A stretch of 34,647 nt of DNA from Sva-07 sp041685755 (GTDB taxonomy: Bacteria > Actinomycetota > Acidimicrobiia > Acidimicrobiales > Ilumatobacteraceae): positions 1 to 34,647 of the forward strand of contig JAWLFC010000023.1 of the NCBI GenBank assembly GCA_041685755.1, read 5' to 3'. Numbering within the stretch: the first letter of the stretch is position 1; each line of letters begins with the position of its first letter. Shown in pieces: positions 24,444 to 31,334 of the stretch. The position numbers and the translations under genes were made by a program. A model generated the notes under the pieces. That model had not been told where the DNA came from. It ran no database searches and saw only the letters and a program-made list of their open reading frames with translations.

Positions 24444-26689
24444 GAGACAGGCTCCTCGACGGGGACGGGTTCGGACCGAGCGGACCGAACGGTGGTGTCG
24501 TCGACGCGTCGACGGTACCCGTCGAAACGCCGCAGACGCAGGCTGTTGGTGACCACGAACAGCGACGAGACGCCCATGGCGCCGGCCGCGATCATCGGGT
24601 TCAGCACGCCGAGCGCAGCGAGCGGGATCGCCGCGGTGTTGTAGGCGAACGCCCAGAACAGGTTCCCCTTGATCGTGGCCAGGGTGCGGCGGGCGAGGGC
24701 GATCGCGTCGGCAGCGGCGCGCAGGTCGCCCGAGACGATCGTGAGATCGGATGCCTCGATGGCGACGTCGGTACCGGTGCCGATCGCGATCCCGAGGTCG
24801 GCCTGGGCCAGCGCCGGCGCGTCGTTGATGCCGTCACCGACCATCGCGACGCGCCGACCGTCTGCCTGCAGCCGCACGATCTCGGCGGCCTTGGCGTCGG
24901 GCAGGACCTCGGCGATGACGTGGTCGACGCCCACGGCACGCCCGACCGCACGCGCGGCCCGGCCGTTGTCGCCGGTGAGCAACGTCACCTCGAGACCGAG
25001 TTCGTGGAACGCGGCGACGGCTTCGGCCGACGAGGCCTTGATCGTGTCGGCGACCACGATCACCCCTTCGGCGATGCCGCCTCGGCCGGCGAAGACGACG
25101 GTGCGACCGAGGTCTTCGGCCGCGAGCGCGGCATCGGCGACGGCGGCGGGCACGGCGTCGAACAGCGACGGACGGCCGACACCGACCGGTTCGCCGTCGA
25201 CGACCGCGCTGACACCCATCCCCGGGCGGTTCACGAACGACTCGATCCGACGGCCCTCGGTCGCCGCGGCGGCGGCGATCACCTGGGCGATCGGGTGCTC
25301 GGAGCGGGATTCGACGGCCGCGGCGAGGCCGAGCAACGTCGAACGATCGCCGTCGGGCACGATCACGTCGACCAGCGCCATCCGGCCCTCGGTGACCGTG
25401 CCGGTCTTGTCGAGCACGATCGAGTCGATCCGGCGGGTGTCCTCGAGCACCTCGCCACCCTTGATGATCACCCCGAGCTGGGCGGCGCGTCCGGTGCCGA
25501 CCATGATCCCGAGCGGCGTCGCCAGGCCGAGCGCGCACGGGCAGGCGATGATCAAGACGGCGACGGCGGCGGTGAACGCGTCGTCGAGGTCGCCCGTGAA
25601 CGCCAGCCACGCCAGCAGCGTCGAGATCGAGATGGCGATCGCCACCGGCACGAAGACCGACGACACGCGGTCGGCGAGGCGCTGCACCTCGGCGCGACTG
25701 CCCTGCGCCTCGTCGACCAGCCGCACGATCTGAGCGAGCGCCGTGTCGGCGCCGACGCGGGTGGCCTCGACGACGAGCGAGCCGTTCTCGTTGACGGTGG
25801 CACCGATCACCTCGGTGCCGGGGCCGACCTCGACCGGCACCGGCTCGCCGGTCACCATCGAGGCGTCGATCGCCGAGTGCCCCTCGACGACGACACCGTC
25901 GGTCGCCACCTTCTCACCGGGCCGCACCACGAAGCGCATGCCCGGCGTGAGCTCTTCGACGGGGATCTCGGTGCCGTCGACGAGCCGGGCATGGCGCACA
26001 CCGAGGTCGGCGAGGGCCCGCAGTGCGTCGCCCGAGCGCCGCTTGGCCCGGATCTCCAGCCACTTGCCGATCAGGATGAGGGCGATGATCACCGCGGCGG
26101 TCTCGTAGTAGACGTGGAGTCCGTCGCCGGAGGTGACCATCTCCGACATCGACATCCCCGACATCGACGCGTTGTCATCGCCGATCGACCCGAGCAGGAC
26201 CACCGTCGACCACGTCCACGCCGACAGCGTGCCCATCGACACGAGGGTGTCCATCGTGGTCGTGCCGTGACGCAGGTTCATCCAGGCCGCGCGGTGGAAG
26301 CCCCAACCGGACCAGAAGACGATCGGCGTCGCCAGCACCGCCGCCACCCACTCCCACCCCTCGAACATCAAAGGCGGCACCATCGAGATCAGCACGACCG
26401 GGATGCCGAGCACGAGCGCGAAGACCCAGCGCCGTCGCAGGTCGGCTTCGCGTCGGCGTTCGGCCTCGTCGTGGTCACTCGTCTCCGGCGCGGCGTAGCC
26501 GAGTCGTTCGATCGCCGCCCGCAGCGACGTGTCGTCGACGGTGGGGTCGTGCATCACCGTGGCGCGACCGTTGGCGAAGTTGACCTGGGCCAGCTCGACC
26601 CCGTCGAGCTTGGTGAGGGTGCGCTGGATGCGGTTGGCGCACGCGGCGCAGGTCATCCCCTCGACGGCGATGTCGGAACGAACGTTCAT
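24440..26689 (-). CDS. copA: Copper-exporting P1B-type ATPase
   Basis: 749 residues from ATG 26689. One N-terminal HMA domain (VEGMTCAACANRIQRTL, Cys14 and Cys17) precedes eight membrane helices. The actuator has DASMVTGEPVPVE. The transport site is IACPCALGLATP (CPC at about residue 385). The phosphorylated Asp is in VLDKTGTVTEG, the nucleotide site in SEHPIAQVI, and the hinge is VGDGINDAPALAQAD. The last helices carry FAYNTAAIPLAALG and GAMGVSSLFVVTNSLRLR, the YN and M-SS residues typical of Cu+ ATPases. A Met-rich loop (ASMSGMSMSEM) between early helices faces outside and may bind Cu. It exports Cu+ with ATP. It overlaps both neighbours by ATGA, so expression is set by the MerR-type regulator encoded first. 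Confidence 0.95.
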   Translation of the reverse strand: MNVRSDIAVEGMTCAACANRIQRTLTKLDGVELAQVNFANGRATVMHDPTVDDTSLRAAIERLGYAAPETSDHDEAERRREADLRRRWVFALVLGIPVVLISMVPPLMFEGWEWVAAVLATPIVFWSGWGFHRAAWMNLRHGTTTMDTLVSMGTLSAWTWSTVVLLGSIGDDNASMSGMSMSEMVTSGDGLHVYYETAAVIIALILIGKWLEIRAKRRSGDALRALADLGVRHARLVDGTEIPVEELTPGMRFVVRPGEKVATDGVVVEGHSAIDASMVTGEPVPVEVGPGTEVIGATVNENGSLVVEATRVGADTALAQIVRLVDEAQGSRAEVQRLADRVSSVFVPVAIAISISTLLAWLAFTGDLDDAFTAAVAVLIIACPCALGLATPLGIMVGTGRAAQLGVIIKGGEVLEDTRRIDSIVLDKTGTVTEGRMALVDVIVPDGDRSTLLGLAAAVESRSEHPIAQVIAAAAATEGRRIESFVNRPGMGVSAVVDGEPVGVGRPSLFDAVPAAVADAALAAEDLGRTVVFAGRGGIAEGVIVVADTIKASSAEAVAAFHELGLEVTLLTGDNGRAARAVGRAVGVDHVIAEVLPDAKAAEIVRLQADGRRVAMVGDGINDAPALAQADLGIAIGTGTDVAIEASDLTIVSGDLRAAADAIALARRTLATIKGNLFWAFAYNTAAIPLAALGVLNPMIAAGAMGVSSLFVVTNSLRLRRFDGYRRRVDDTTVRSARSEPVPVEEPVS

Positions 26690-27081
26690 GAGCTGATCAC
26701 CTGGCAACGGTTGGGGTCGGTGCAGGTGGCGGGATCGAGCTCGCGGGCGCGATCGGCAAGACCGACCAGCTCGCTGCGGGCCGCCTGCAGGCGGACGATG
26801 TGGTCGTCGATGTCGGCGATGTGGCGCTCGAGCAGGTCGATCGTGTGATCGCAACTCCGGGCGCCGACATCTTTCAGTTCGAGGATCGACTGGACCTCGC
26901 AGAGCGCCAGCCCCGACGCCTGCGCGTCGCGGATGAACCGCAGACGCTCGACGGCGTCGTCTCCGTACTCCCGGTAGCCGGCGGGGGTGCGGCACGGCTC
27001 GACGAGCAGGCCGATGGACTCGTAGTACCTGATCGTCTTGGCCGTGAGGCCCGATCGCTCGGCGAGTTGTCCGATGCGCAT
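26686..27081 (-). CDS. MerR-family metal-responsive regulator (CueR-like)
   Basis: 131 residues. The N-terminal winged helix is MRIGQLAERSGLTAKTIRYY, then ESIGLLVEPCRTPAGYREYG. A dimerisation helix follows (HTIDLLERHIADIDDHIVRL), and the C-terminal metal loop is CTDPNRC (Cys120, Cys126). Residue 77 is Cys (ARSCDHT). In the family this position is Ser in Cu+/Au+ sensors and Cys in sensors of divalent ions, so the fit to a copper operon is imperfect. It is first in the operon with copA and copZ and probably activates its own promoter by untwisting a long spacer over an inverted repeat just upstream. TAGGAT lies 6 nt before the ATG. Confidence 0.9.
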   Translation of the reverse strand: MRIGQLAERSGLTAKTIRYYESIGLLVEPCRTPAGYREYGDDAVERLRFIRDAQASGLALCEVQSILELKDVGARSCDHTIDLLERHIADIDDHIVRLQAARSELVGLADRARELDPATCTDPNRCQVISS

Positions 27082-27087
27082 GCCTGC

Positions 27088-27120
27088 ATCCTACCGAACA
27101 TTCCAGTGAACTGGAACGTT
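27088..27120 (-). promoter_or_regulatory. MerR-type operator/promoter of the copper operon
   Basis: An inverted repeat at 27097-27120 reads AACATTCCAGT-GA-ACTGGAACGTT on the plus strand, with one mismatch between the 11-nt arms. On the minus strand it ends 3 nt before TAGGAT (27093-27088), the -10 box, which lies 6 nt before ATG 27081. A repeat placed directly upstream of the -10, over the spacer, is the arrangement used by MerR-family activators. The -35 box is poor (around 27113-27118), as expected for an activator-dependent promoter. Confidence 0.7.
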
Positions 27121-27143
27121 GTGATCCGGGGACCGACGGGACC

Positions 27144-28064
27144 TCAGAGTCGCCGGATGTCGGGGTTGCGCGCCCGGGGGCCCCGTCGTGGCGGGCCGAC
27201 ACCGACGGCGAACAGCAAGCGGACGATCCGCTGTCGGTGACCGCCCCACGGTGCCAGATGGCGACACATCAACTCGTCGCCACCGGCGTCGGCGTCGACG
27301 CGGCGGGCGTCGCCGGTGAAGGCGTAGTTGACCATCGTGGGCAACCCGTAGTCGCGCAGGACGATCGTGTCGGGGTCTCCGTGACTCACGGCGACGACCG
27401 AGGTCGCCGTCCAGGCGCCGAGGCCGGGGAGCGCCGACAGCCGCCGCAGCGCGTCGGGCGCCGCCATGGTCGCCGCCTCCTCCAGGCGGTTCGCCCGTCG
27501 GGCAGCGAGGAGGACGGCCTCGGCGCGGCGACGTTCGACGTTGAAGCGGTGCAGGTCGACGTAGGTGCGAGCGGCGACGGCCTGGGGCGTCGGCGGCATC
27601 CGCAGCCCGAGCGGCCCGGGCGCCGGCTCCCCCCAGGCGTCCACGATCCGCCTCCAGCTCCGCAGCGCCTCCTCGGTCGTCACGCGTTGGCCGAGCAACA
27701 CCAGCAGCAGCTCCTGCCACACGACACCACCGGCGGCGAGCCGCATCCCGGGGTGACGTCGCCACCACTCCCCGACGGTGGGATGGATCTCGGGCCGGAA
27801 CCCGGTGAGGTCGTCGTGGAGCCCTGCCCAGCGCGGGGCCCGGTCGAGCAACCACTCGGCGCCGCTCCCCCACGCTTCGGCCGTCGCCGCCCCCGCCGCG
27901 TCCCACGTGAGCTGCATCGTTCCGGGCCCGTGCGGGGTGAGCACCGCCTTGGCGAAGCTGTTCGCCGTCCAGCAGGTCGTGGGATCGCGCGGGTAGGTAC
28001 CGAGCGCGCGCATCGTGCAGCGCAGGTCGATCCCCCCCGTGGCGAGCGATCGCCGGGTGCTCAT
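27144..28064 (-). CDS. HhH-GPD family DNA base-excision glycosylase (AlkA-like)
   Basis: 306 residues. The helix-hairpin-helix LSALPGLGAWTATSVVAVS (209-227) is followed by GDPDTIVLRDYGLP, where Asp238 is the likely catalytic Asp of the HhH-GPD superfamily. WQELLLVLLGQRVTTEEALR is the usual first core helix (substrate QxVT-type segment). It is closest to 3-methyladenine DNA glycosylase II, which removes alkylated bases. The N-terminal 90 residues form a variable beta-rich domain as in AlkA. No FeS cluster cysteines are seen at the C terminus. It lies 20 bp after an unrecognised gene in the same direction and its stop is 24 bp before the copper operator. Confidence 0.82.
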   Translation of the reverse strand: MSTRRSLATGGIDLRCTMRALGTYPRDPTTCWTANSFAKAVLTPHGPGTMQLTWDAAGAATAEAWGSGAEWLLDRAPRWAGLHDDLTGFRPEIHPTVGEWWRRHPGMRLAAGGVVWQELLLVLLGQRVTTEEALRSWRRIVDAWGEPAPGPLGLRMPPTPQAVAARTYVDLHRFNVERRRAEAVLLAARRANRLEEAATMAAPDALRRLSALPGLGAWTATSVVAVSHGDPDTIVLRDYGLPTMVNYAFTGDARRVDADAGGDELMCRHLAPWGGHRQRIVRLLFAVGVGPPRRGPRARNPDIRRL

Positions 28065-28084
28065 CGCCGGCCGGCCGACGGCAC

Positions 28085-28606
28085 TCAGGCGCCGACGAGC
28101 CGGCGCCACTCGGCCGGGTACGCCGAGGTGACCTGGCCGGGCGTCATCCGCAGCGTCGACTCGGGCACCATGTCGGCCACGAGGCGGGCCTCGGTGTAGT
28201 GGTGACCGACGAGACGCAGGCCCTCGAACAACCGTGCTCGCAACTCGACCAGCTCCGTCGGCGGGTCGGGGTCGTAGAAGCCCCAGATCGTGAACGCGAT
28301 GTCGAGGTCGTGGACGACCGGGGCCCGCGAGTACAGCGACGCTCGCCGGAGCGCCACGCCGAGACACCCGCGCACGACGTCGTCGACGTGCTCGCCCTGC
28401 AGTTGCAGCTTCGGCCGCAGACGGCTGGCGATGCGCAGCGCGTATCCCTGGTCGGGGCCCTGGGCGCCCAACTGAGGACCCGACGGCTGGAACCCCTCGA
28501 TGTCTCCCGGCCGGTCGGGCGTCCACGGCTCGGGGACGTGGTCGGGCGATGCGTAGTACCGAGGGTGGTCGGTCGGCGGGACCGGGCTGAAACGGGGGGC
28601 GGCCAT
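28085..28606 (-). CDS. Conserved-looking protein of unknown function
   Basis: 173 residues. I do not recognise the family. The N-terminal 60 residues are Pro-rich (RFSPVPPTDHPRYYASPDHV, PEPWTPDRPGDIEGFQPSGP). A compact alpha/beta part follows: YALRIASRLRPKLQLQ, DDVVRGCLGVALRRASLYSR, PVVHDLDIAFTIWGFYD and LRLVGHHYTEARLVADMVPE. No signal, membrane helix or metal motif is visible. TAGAAA lies 7 nt before the ATG. Even codon use and a co-directional position between cimA (40 bp) and the glycosylase gene (20 bp) support it as a real gene. Confidence 0.75.
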   Translation of the reverse strand: MAAPRFSPVPPTDHPRYYASPDHVPEPWTPDRPGDIEGFQPSGPQLGAQGPDQGYALRIASRLRPKLQLQGEHVDDVVRGCLGVALRRASLYSRAPVVHDLDIAFTIWGFYDPDPPTELVELRARLFEGLRLVGHHYTEARLVADMVPESTLRMTPGQVTSAYPAEWRRLVGA

Positions 28607-28646
28607 CGCTGTCTTTCTAGCAGCAGCGGGCTCGGGTCGGGCCGGT

Positions 28647-30239
28647 TCAGTGCTGCTGGCGAAGCGAGCGGTGCAACAAGCCGTACACGAGGCTGTCCTC
28701 CAGCGCCCGCCACGACGCCTCGATGATGTTGGGGCTGACGCCGATCGTCGTCCAGTCGCGCTCGCCGTCGGTCGCCGACAGCAGCACCCGGGTGGTCGAG
28801 CCGGTGGCGTTCGTCCCGTCGAGGATCCGGACCTTGTAGTCGGTCAGGTGGATGTCGGCCAGCTCGGGCAACACCGTGCCCACCGCTCGGCGCAGCGCCG
28901 TGTCGATCGCGTTGACCGGGCCGTTCCCCTCGGCCACCCAGACCCGGCGCTCGGCATCGTCACCGTCGCCGACCCAGACCTTGACGGTGGCCTCGGTCGA
29001 GAACAGCCCGCCCGGCAGCTCGTCGGTGATCACCCGCATCGACTCGACGCGGAAGAACTCGGGGACCTGACCGGCGGCGCGACGCATCAGCAGCTCCAGC
29101 GACGCGTCGGCGGCCTCGAAGTGGTAGCCCTCGTGCTCGAGGCGCTTGAGGTCGTCGATCACCTCGTTGATCTGGGCGCCGTCGAGTTCGATACCGATCT
29201 CGTCGGCCTTCATCTGGATCGTGGCGCGACCGGCCATCTCCGACACGACGAACCGTGTGCCGTTGCCGACGAGCTCGGGGTCGACGTGCTCGTAGGCGTC
29301 CTTCGCCCGCACGATGGCCGAGACGTGCAACCCGGCCTTGTGGGCGAACGCCGACGAGCCGACGTACGGGGCCTGCGGGTTCACCGCCCGGTTGAGGGTC
29401 TCGGCGACGTGATGGCTGACGGCGGTGAGGCGCTCGAGACGTCCCTCGGGCAGGCAGGTGTAACCGAGCTTGAGCTGCAGGTTCGGGATCACCGTGGTCA
29501 GATTGGTGTTGCCGGTGCGCTCACCGAGACCGTTGAGCGTGCCCTGGACGTGGCCGGCTCCGGCTTCGACGGCGGCGATCGAGTTGGCGACGGCACACCC
29601 GGTGTCGTCGTGGCAGTGGATGCCGATGATCGCGTCGTCGCCCACGTGCGCCTTGACGTCGGCGACGATCCGGGCGACCTCGCCCGGCAAGGTGCCGCCG
29701 TTGGTGTCGCACAGCACGAGGTGCGATGCGCCGTTGACCACGGCCGATTCGATGGCGCGCAACGAGAACTCGGGGTTGGCGAGGTATCCGTCGAAGAAGT
29801 GCTCGAGGTCGACGAGCACCATCCGGCCCTCGCCGCGCAGGAACCGCACCGAGTCGGCGATCATCGCCGCCCCTTCGTCGAGCGTGGTCTGCAGGGCCTC
29901 GAGCACCTGGTACTCGGAACTCTTGGCCACGATGCAGACCGCCGGGGTCTCGGCATCGATCAGGTTGCGCAGCGTGGCGTCGTCGTCGACCTTGCCCCGG
30001 GGCCGGCGGGTGGAGCCGAATGCGACGAGCGTCGAGGTCGTGAGGTCCAGCTCGGTGCGCGCCCGCCGGAAGAACTCGATGTCCTTGGGATTGGCACCGG
30101 GCCACCCGCCCTCGATGAAGTGCACGCCGAGGAGGTCGAGCTGCGCGGCGATGCGCAGCTTGTCCTCGACCGTGGCCGAGACGCCTTCGACCTGGAGGCC
30201 GTCACGCAGGGTGGTGTCGAACACTTCGACGTTTCGCAT
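28647..30239 (-). CDS. cimA: (R)-citramalate synthase
   Basis: 530 residues, the length of the TIGR00977 class. It condenses pyruvate and acetyl-CoA to citramalate, the first step of the threonine-independent route to 2-oxobutyrate and isoleucine. The TIM barrel starts VEVFDTTLRDGLQVEGVSAT. Metal and substrate sites follow in LVLCDTNGGTLPGEVARIV and IIGIHCHDDTGCAVANSIAA (HxH). AFAHKAGLHVSAIVRAKDAY and a LeuA-type C-terminal regulatory domain (AERRVWVAEGNGPVNAIDTA, VRILDGTNATGSTTRVLLSA) complete it. ATG 30239 has GGGAG 7 nt upstream. An upstream Ile-codon leader with two hairpins probably controls it. The C-terminal domain likely also gives feedback inhibition by isoleucine. Confidence 0.94.
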   Translation of the reverse strand: MRNVEVFDTTLRDGLQVEGVSATVEDKLRIAAQLDLLGVHFIEGGWPGANPKDIEFFRRARTELDLTTSTLVAFGSTRRPRGKVDDDATLRNLIDAETPAVCIVAKSSEYQVLEALQTTLDEGAAMIADSVRFLRGEGRMVLVDLEHFFDGYLANPEFSLRAIESAVVNGASHLVLCDTNGGTLPGEVARIVADVKAHVGDDAIIGIHCHDDTGCAVANSIAAVEAGAGHVQGTLNGLGERTGNTNLTTVIPNLQLKLGYTCLPEGRLERLTAVSHHVAETLNRAVNPQAPYVGSSAFAHKAGLHVSAIVRAKDAYEHVDPELVGNGTRFVVSEMAGRATIQMKADEIGIELDGAQINEVIDDLKRLEHEGYHFEAADASLELLMRRAAGQVPEFFRVESMRVITDELPGGLFSTEATVKVWVGDGDDAERRVWVAEGNGPVNAIDTALRRAVGTVLPELADIHLTDYKVRILDGTNATGSTTRVLLSATDGERDWTTIGVSPNIIEASWRALEDSLVYGLLHRSLRQQH

Positions 30240-30253
30240 TGAATCGCTCCCGA

Positions 30254-30284
30254 GAACCGAAAGAGCCGCCCGGGTGGGCGGCTC
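30254..30284 (-). terminator. Putative attenuator terminator of cimA
   Basis: GAGCCGCCC and GGGCGGCTC (plus-strand 30263-30271 and 30276-30284) form a perfect 9-bp stem with a 4-nt loop, followed on the minus strand by TTTCGGTT. It ends about 15 nt before the cimA ribosome-binding site, so it would stop transcription before cimA. It is the second of two hairpins after the Ile-codon leader. Confidence 0.6.
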
Positions 30285-30287
30285 GAC

Positions 30288-30311
30288 GAACACGTGGGGA
30301 CCCACGTGTTC
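30288..30311 (-). promoter_or_regulatory. First leader hairpin of cimA
   Basis: Perfect 10-bp stem (GAACACGTGG with CCACGTGTTC) around a 4-nt loop, beginning at the last base of the leader-peptide stop codon and ending 3 nt before the attenuator hairpin. Its 5' arm on the mRNA (GTGGGT) could instead pair about 6 bp with GCCCAC in the terminator stem, a possible but weak antiterminator. Confidence 0.5.
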
Positions 30312-30370
30312 TACAGAATGATGATGATGGCGGCGCAGTGGTTCGACATCGTCGACCATTGAAGCCGCAT
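30311..30370 (-). CDS. Isoleucine-codon leader peptide of cimA
   Basis: From ATG 30349 the minus strand reads MSNHCAAIIIIL then TAG, 12 residues with four consecutive Ile codons (ATC ATC ATC ATT, 30328-30317) and a Leu just before the stop. An in-frame ATG at 30370 gives a 19-residue form (MRLQWST first). No strong ribosome-binding site is visible for either, which limits confidence. The peptide lies upstream of two hairpins and of the gene for the committed step to isoleucine. This is the classic layout of ribosome-mediated attenuation, in which starvation stalls the ribosome at the Ile run. Confidence 0.6.
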   Translation of the reverse strand: MRLQWSTMSNHCAAIIIIL

Positions 30371-30475
30371 CGGACCACGCTTTCAACCATCGAACCCACA
30401 ATCGACGATCCGGCCTGTGCACGACCATGTGCATGAACGGTGGGCAACGGGTGGACGACGACGGGAAACCTGGGG

Positions 30476-30491
30476 GTAACGGGAAAGTTAC
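30476..30491. promoter_or_regulatory. Inverted repeat in the cimA/ncRNA divergent region
   Basis: GTAAC-N6-GTTAC, followed by a related GGGGATAACCC. It lies between the divergent cimA leader and the ncRNA promoter (32 bp from its -35), so it could be an operator for either. No protein is assigned. Confidence 0.3.
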
Positions 30492-30522
30492 GGGGATAAC
30501 CCTGTGTTTTTCGAAATCGCTC

Positions 30523-30551
30523 TTGACCAGGGGTTTTGCAGTCGATTTACT
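30523..30551 (+). promoter_or_regulatory. Sigma-70-type promoter of a candidate RNA gene
   Basis: TTGACC (30523-30528), a 17-nt spacer and TTTACT (30546-30551). It is the best -35/-10 pair I see in the window. No start codon with a ribosome-binding site follows; instead a hairpin-rich stretch begins a few nt on. Confidence 0.6.
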
Positions 30552-30557
30552 GATGTC

Positions 30558-31222
30558 CGTTCCGGAGAGCGCACGCCGACCGGGGCGGTGAGGAGGGGGG
30601 CTTCGGCCCAGCCCACACCGTCCACGAGGCGAGAGCGGAGTCGGAACACGGACAGTGTTCACGGCCACCTCGGACCGGGCTGCCGGGCTCTCTCGCAGAG
30701 TGCGGCGGCAACGACGAGTCGGCGACCGTCACGGGAGACCGGGACGGGCGTCGGGTCAGACCGGGCCCACGGCCACCTTCGGGTGGTCGAGGGAGACGGA
30801 GACCTGCCGGGTCGCTCGCAGGTTGCGGGGCAACTCGCAGCCCGACGGGCGCATTCGGCGAAGCGACCGGGTCCGCAGGGCGCCTTCGGGCGGCCGGCGG
30901 ACAACGGAGCGGTGGTGAGGAGCCGAAGGAACTGGGGCCACCCCAACTGGACTCAGCGAGGTCGGTTCCGATTGGCACCAGGACCGAGGGCTCGGGCAAC
31001 CGGGTCAGCGTGAAGCGGTGCCAACGGGTTCGGGACCGGGCGACCGGTGTCGGGTCCGAAACGCGGCATCGCCCGCCGCGCCGTATGGCGAGACGGGCGA
31101 TGTGAACAGGTCGAGTCGAAGGTTAACGCCCGACGTTCGATCTGTGGTGGACCTGTCCACGAGCCGCCCCGGAAGGTGCGCCGGCGCAAGCCAGCAGCAC
31201 CGACCGGGGCGCTTTCGTTTTT
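30558..31222 (+). ncRNA. Candidate structured non-coding RNA (about 0.67 kb), family unknown
   Basis: It lies between a promoter (30523-30551) and an intrinsic terminator (31166-31222), without a credible reading frame. Many perfect stems are visible. GTCCGTTCCG (30555-30564) pairs with CGGAAC-AC-GGAC (30642-30653). UUCG-capped hairpins sit at 30598-30609, 30773-30786 and 30881-30892, the last inside GTCCGC/GCGGAC (30871-30902). TGGGG-CCA-CCCCA is at 30933-30945. TTGGCACC/GGTGCCAA (30972-31024) extends to 11 bp with one bulged A. A stem at 31029-31060 and CATCGCCCG/CGGGCGATG (31067-31102) follow. GAACAC/GTGTTC (30644-30660) competes with the 5' stem, so a switch is possible. I find no RNase P CR-I motif (GAGGAAAGTCC), no tmRNA T-arm, and it is far too long for 6S or SRP RNA. 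GC-rich DNA forms chance hairpins, so this needs expression data. Confidence 0.5.
31166..31222 (+). terminator. Intrinsic terminator of the candidate RNA
   Basis: GCCCCGG (31166-31172) pairs with CCGGGGC (31204-31210). GGTGC (31175-31179) pairs with GCACC (31197-31201) after a 2x2 internal loop, and a GGC-GCAA-GCC cap closes it. TTTCGTTTTT (31213-31222) follows on the plus strand. Confidence 0.75.
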
Positions 31223-31256
31223 CCGACGCTTCCCCCCACACAATCCAGAAACCACC

Positions 31257-31309
31257 CGAAAAATCGCGCCAGGATTGCGCTCAGCGCAATCAGAGCGCGA
31301 CATTTCGGG
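31257..31309. repeat. Palindromic intergenic element, copy 1
   Basis: The core ATTGCGC-TCA-GCGCAAT (31274-31290) sits inside TCGCGC (31264-31269) and GCGCGA (31295-31300). On the minus strand ATTTTTCGGG follows the stem, so it can terminate the LLM gene. Copy 2 is at 32320-32371. Confidence 0.7.
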
Positions 31310-31334
31310 GTGGGGAGGGGGTTTCAGTGGGGCC

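Noticed and set aside
30240..30668. In-frame N-terminal extension of cimA, including a HHHH stretch
   Set aside because: The His run is the Ile-codon run read in another frame. The extension spans two hairpins, and ATG 30239 has a good ribosome-binding site and the conserved CimA start.
30558..31222. RNase P RNA, tmRNA, 6S or SRP RNA as identity of the structured region
   Set aside because: No RNase P CR-I motif, no tRNA-like 3' end with TTCGAATCC, and the length is wrong for 6S or SRP. I checked both strands by eye.
31005..31241. 78-codon minus-strand ORF antisense to the RNA candidate
   Set aside because: It crosses the terminator hairpin, has no ribosome-binding site or box before the ATG, and resembles no family. 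It could still be noise from a conserved RNA.
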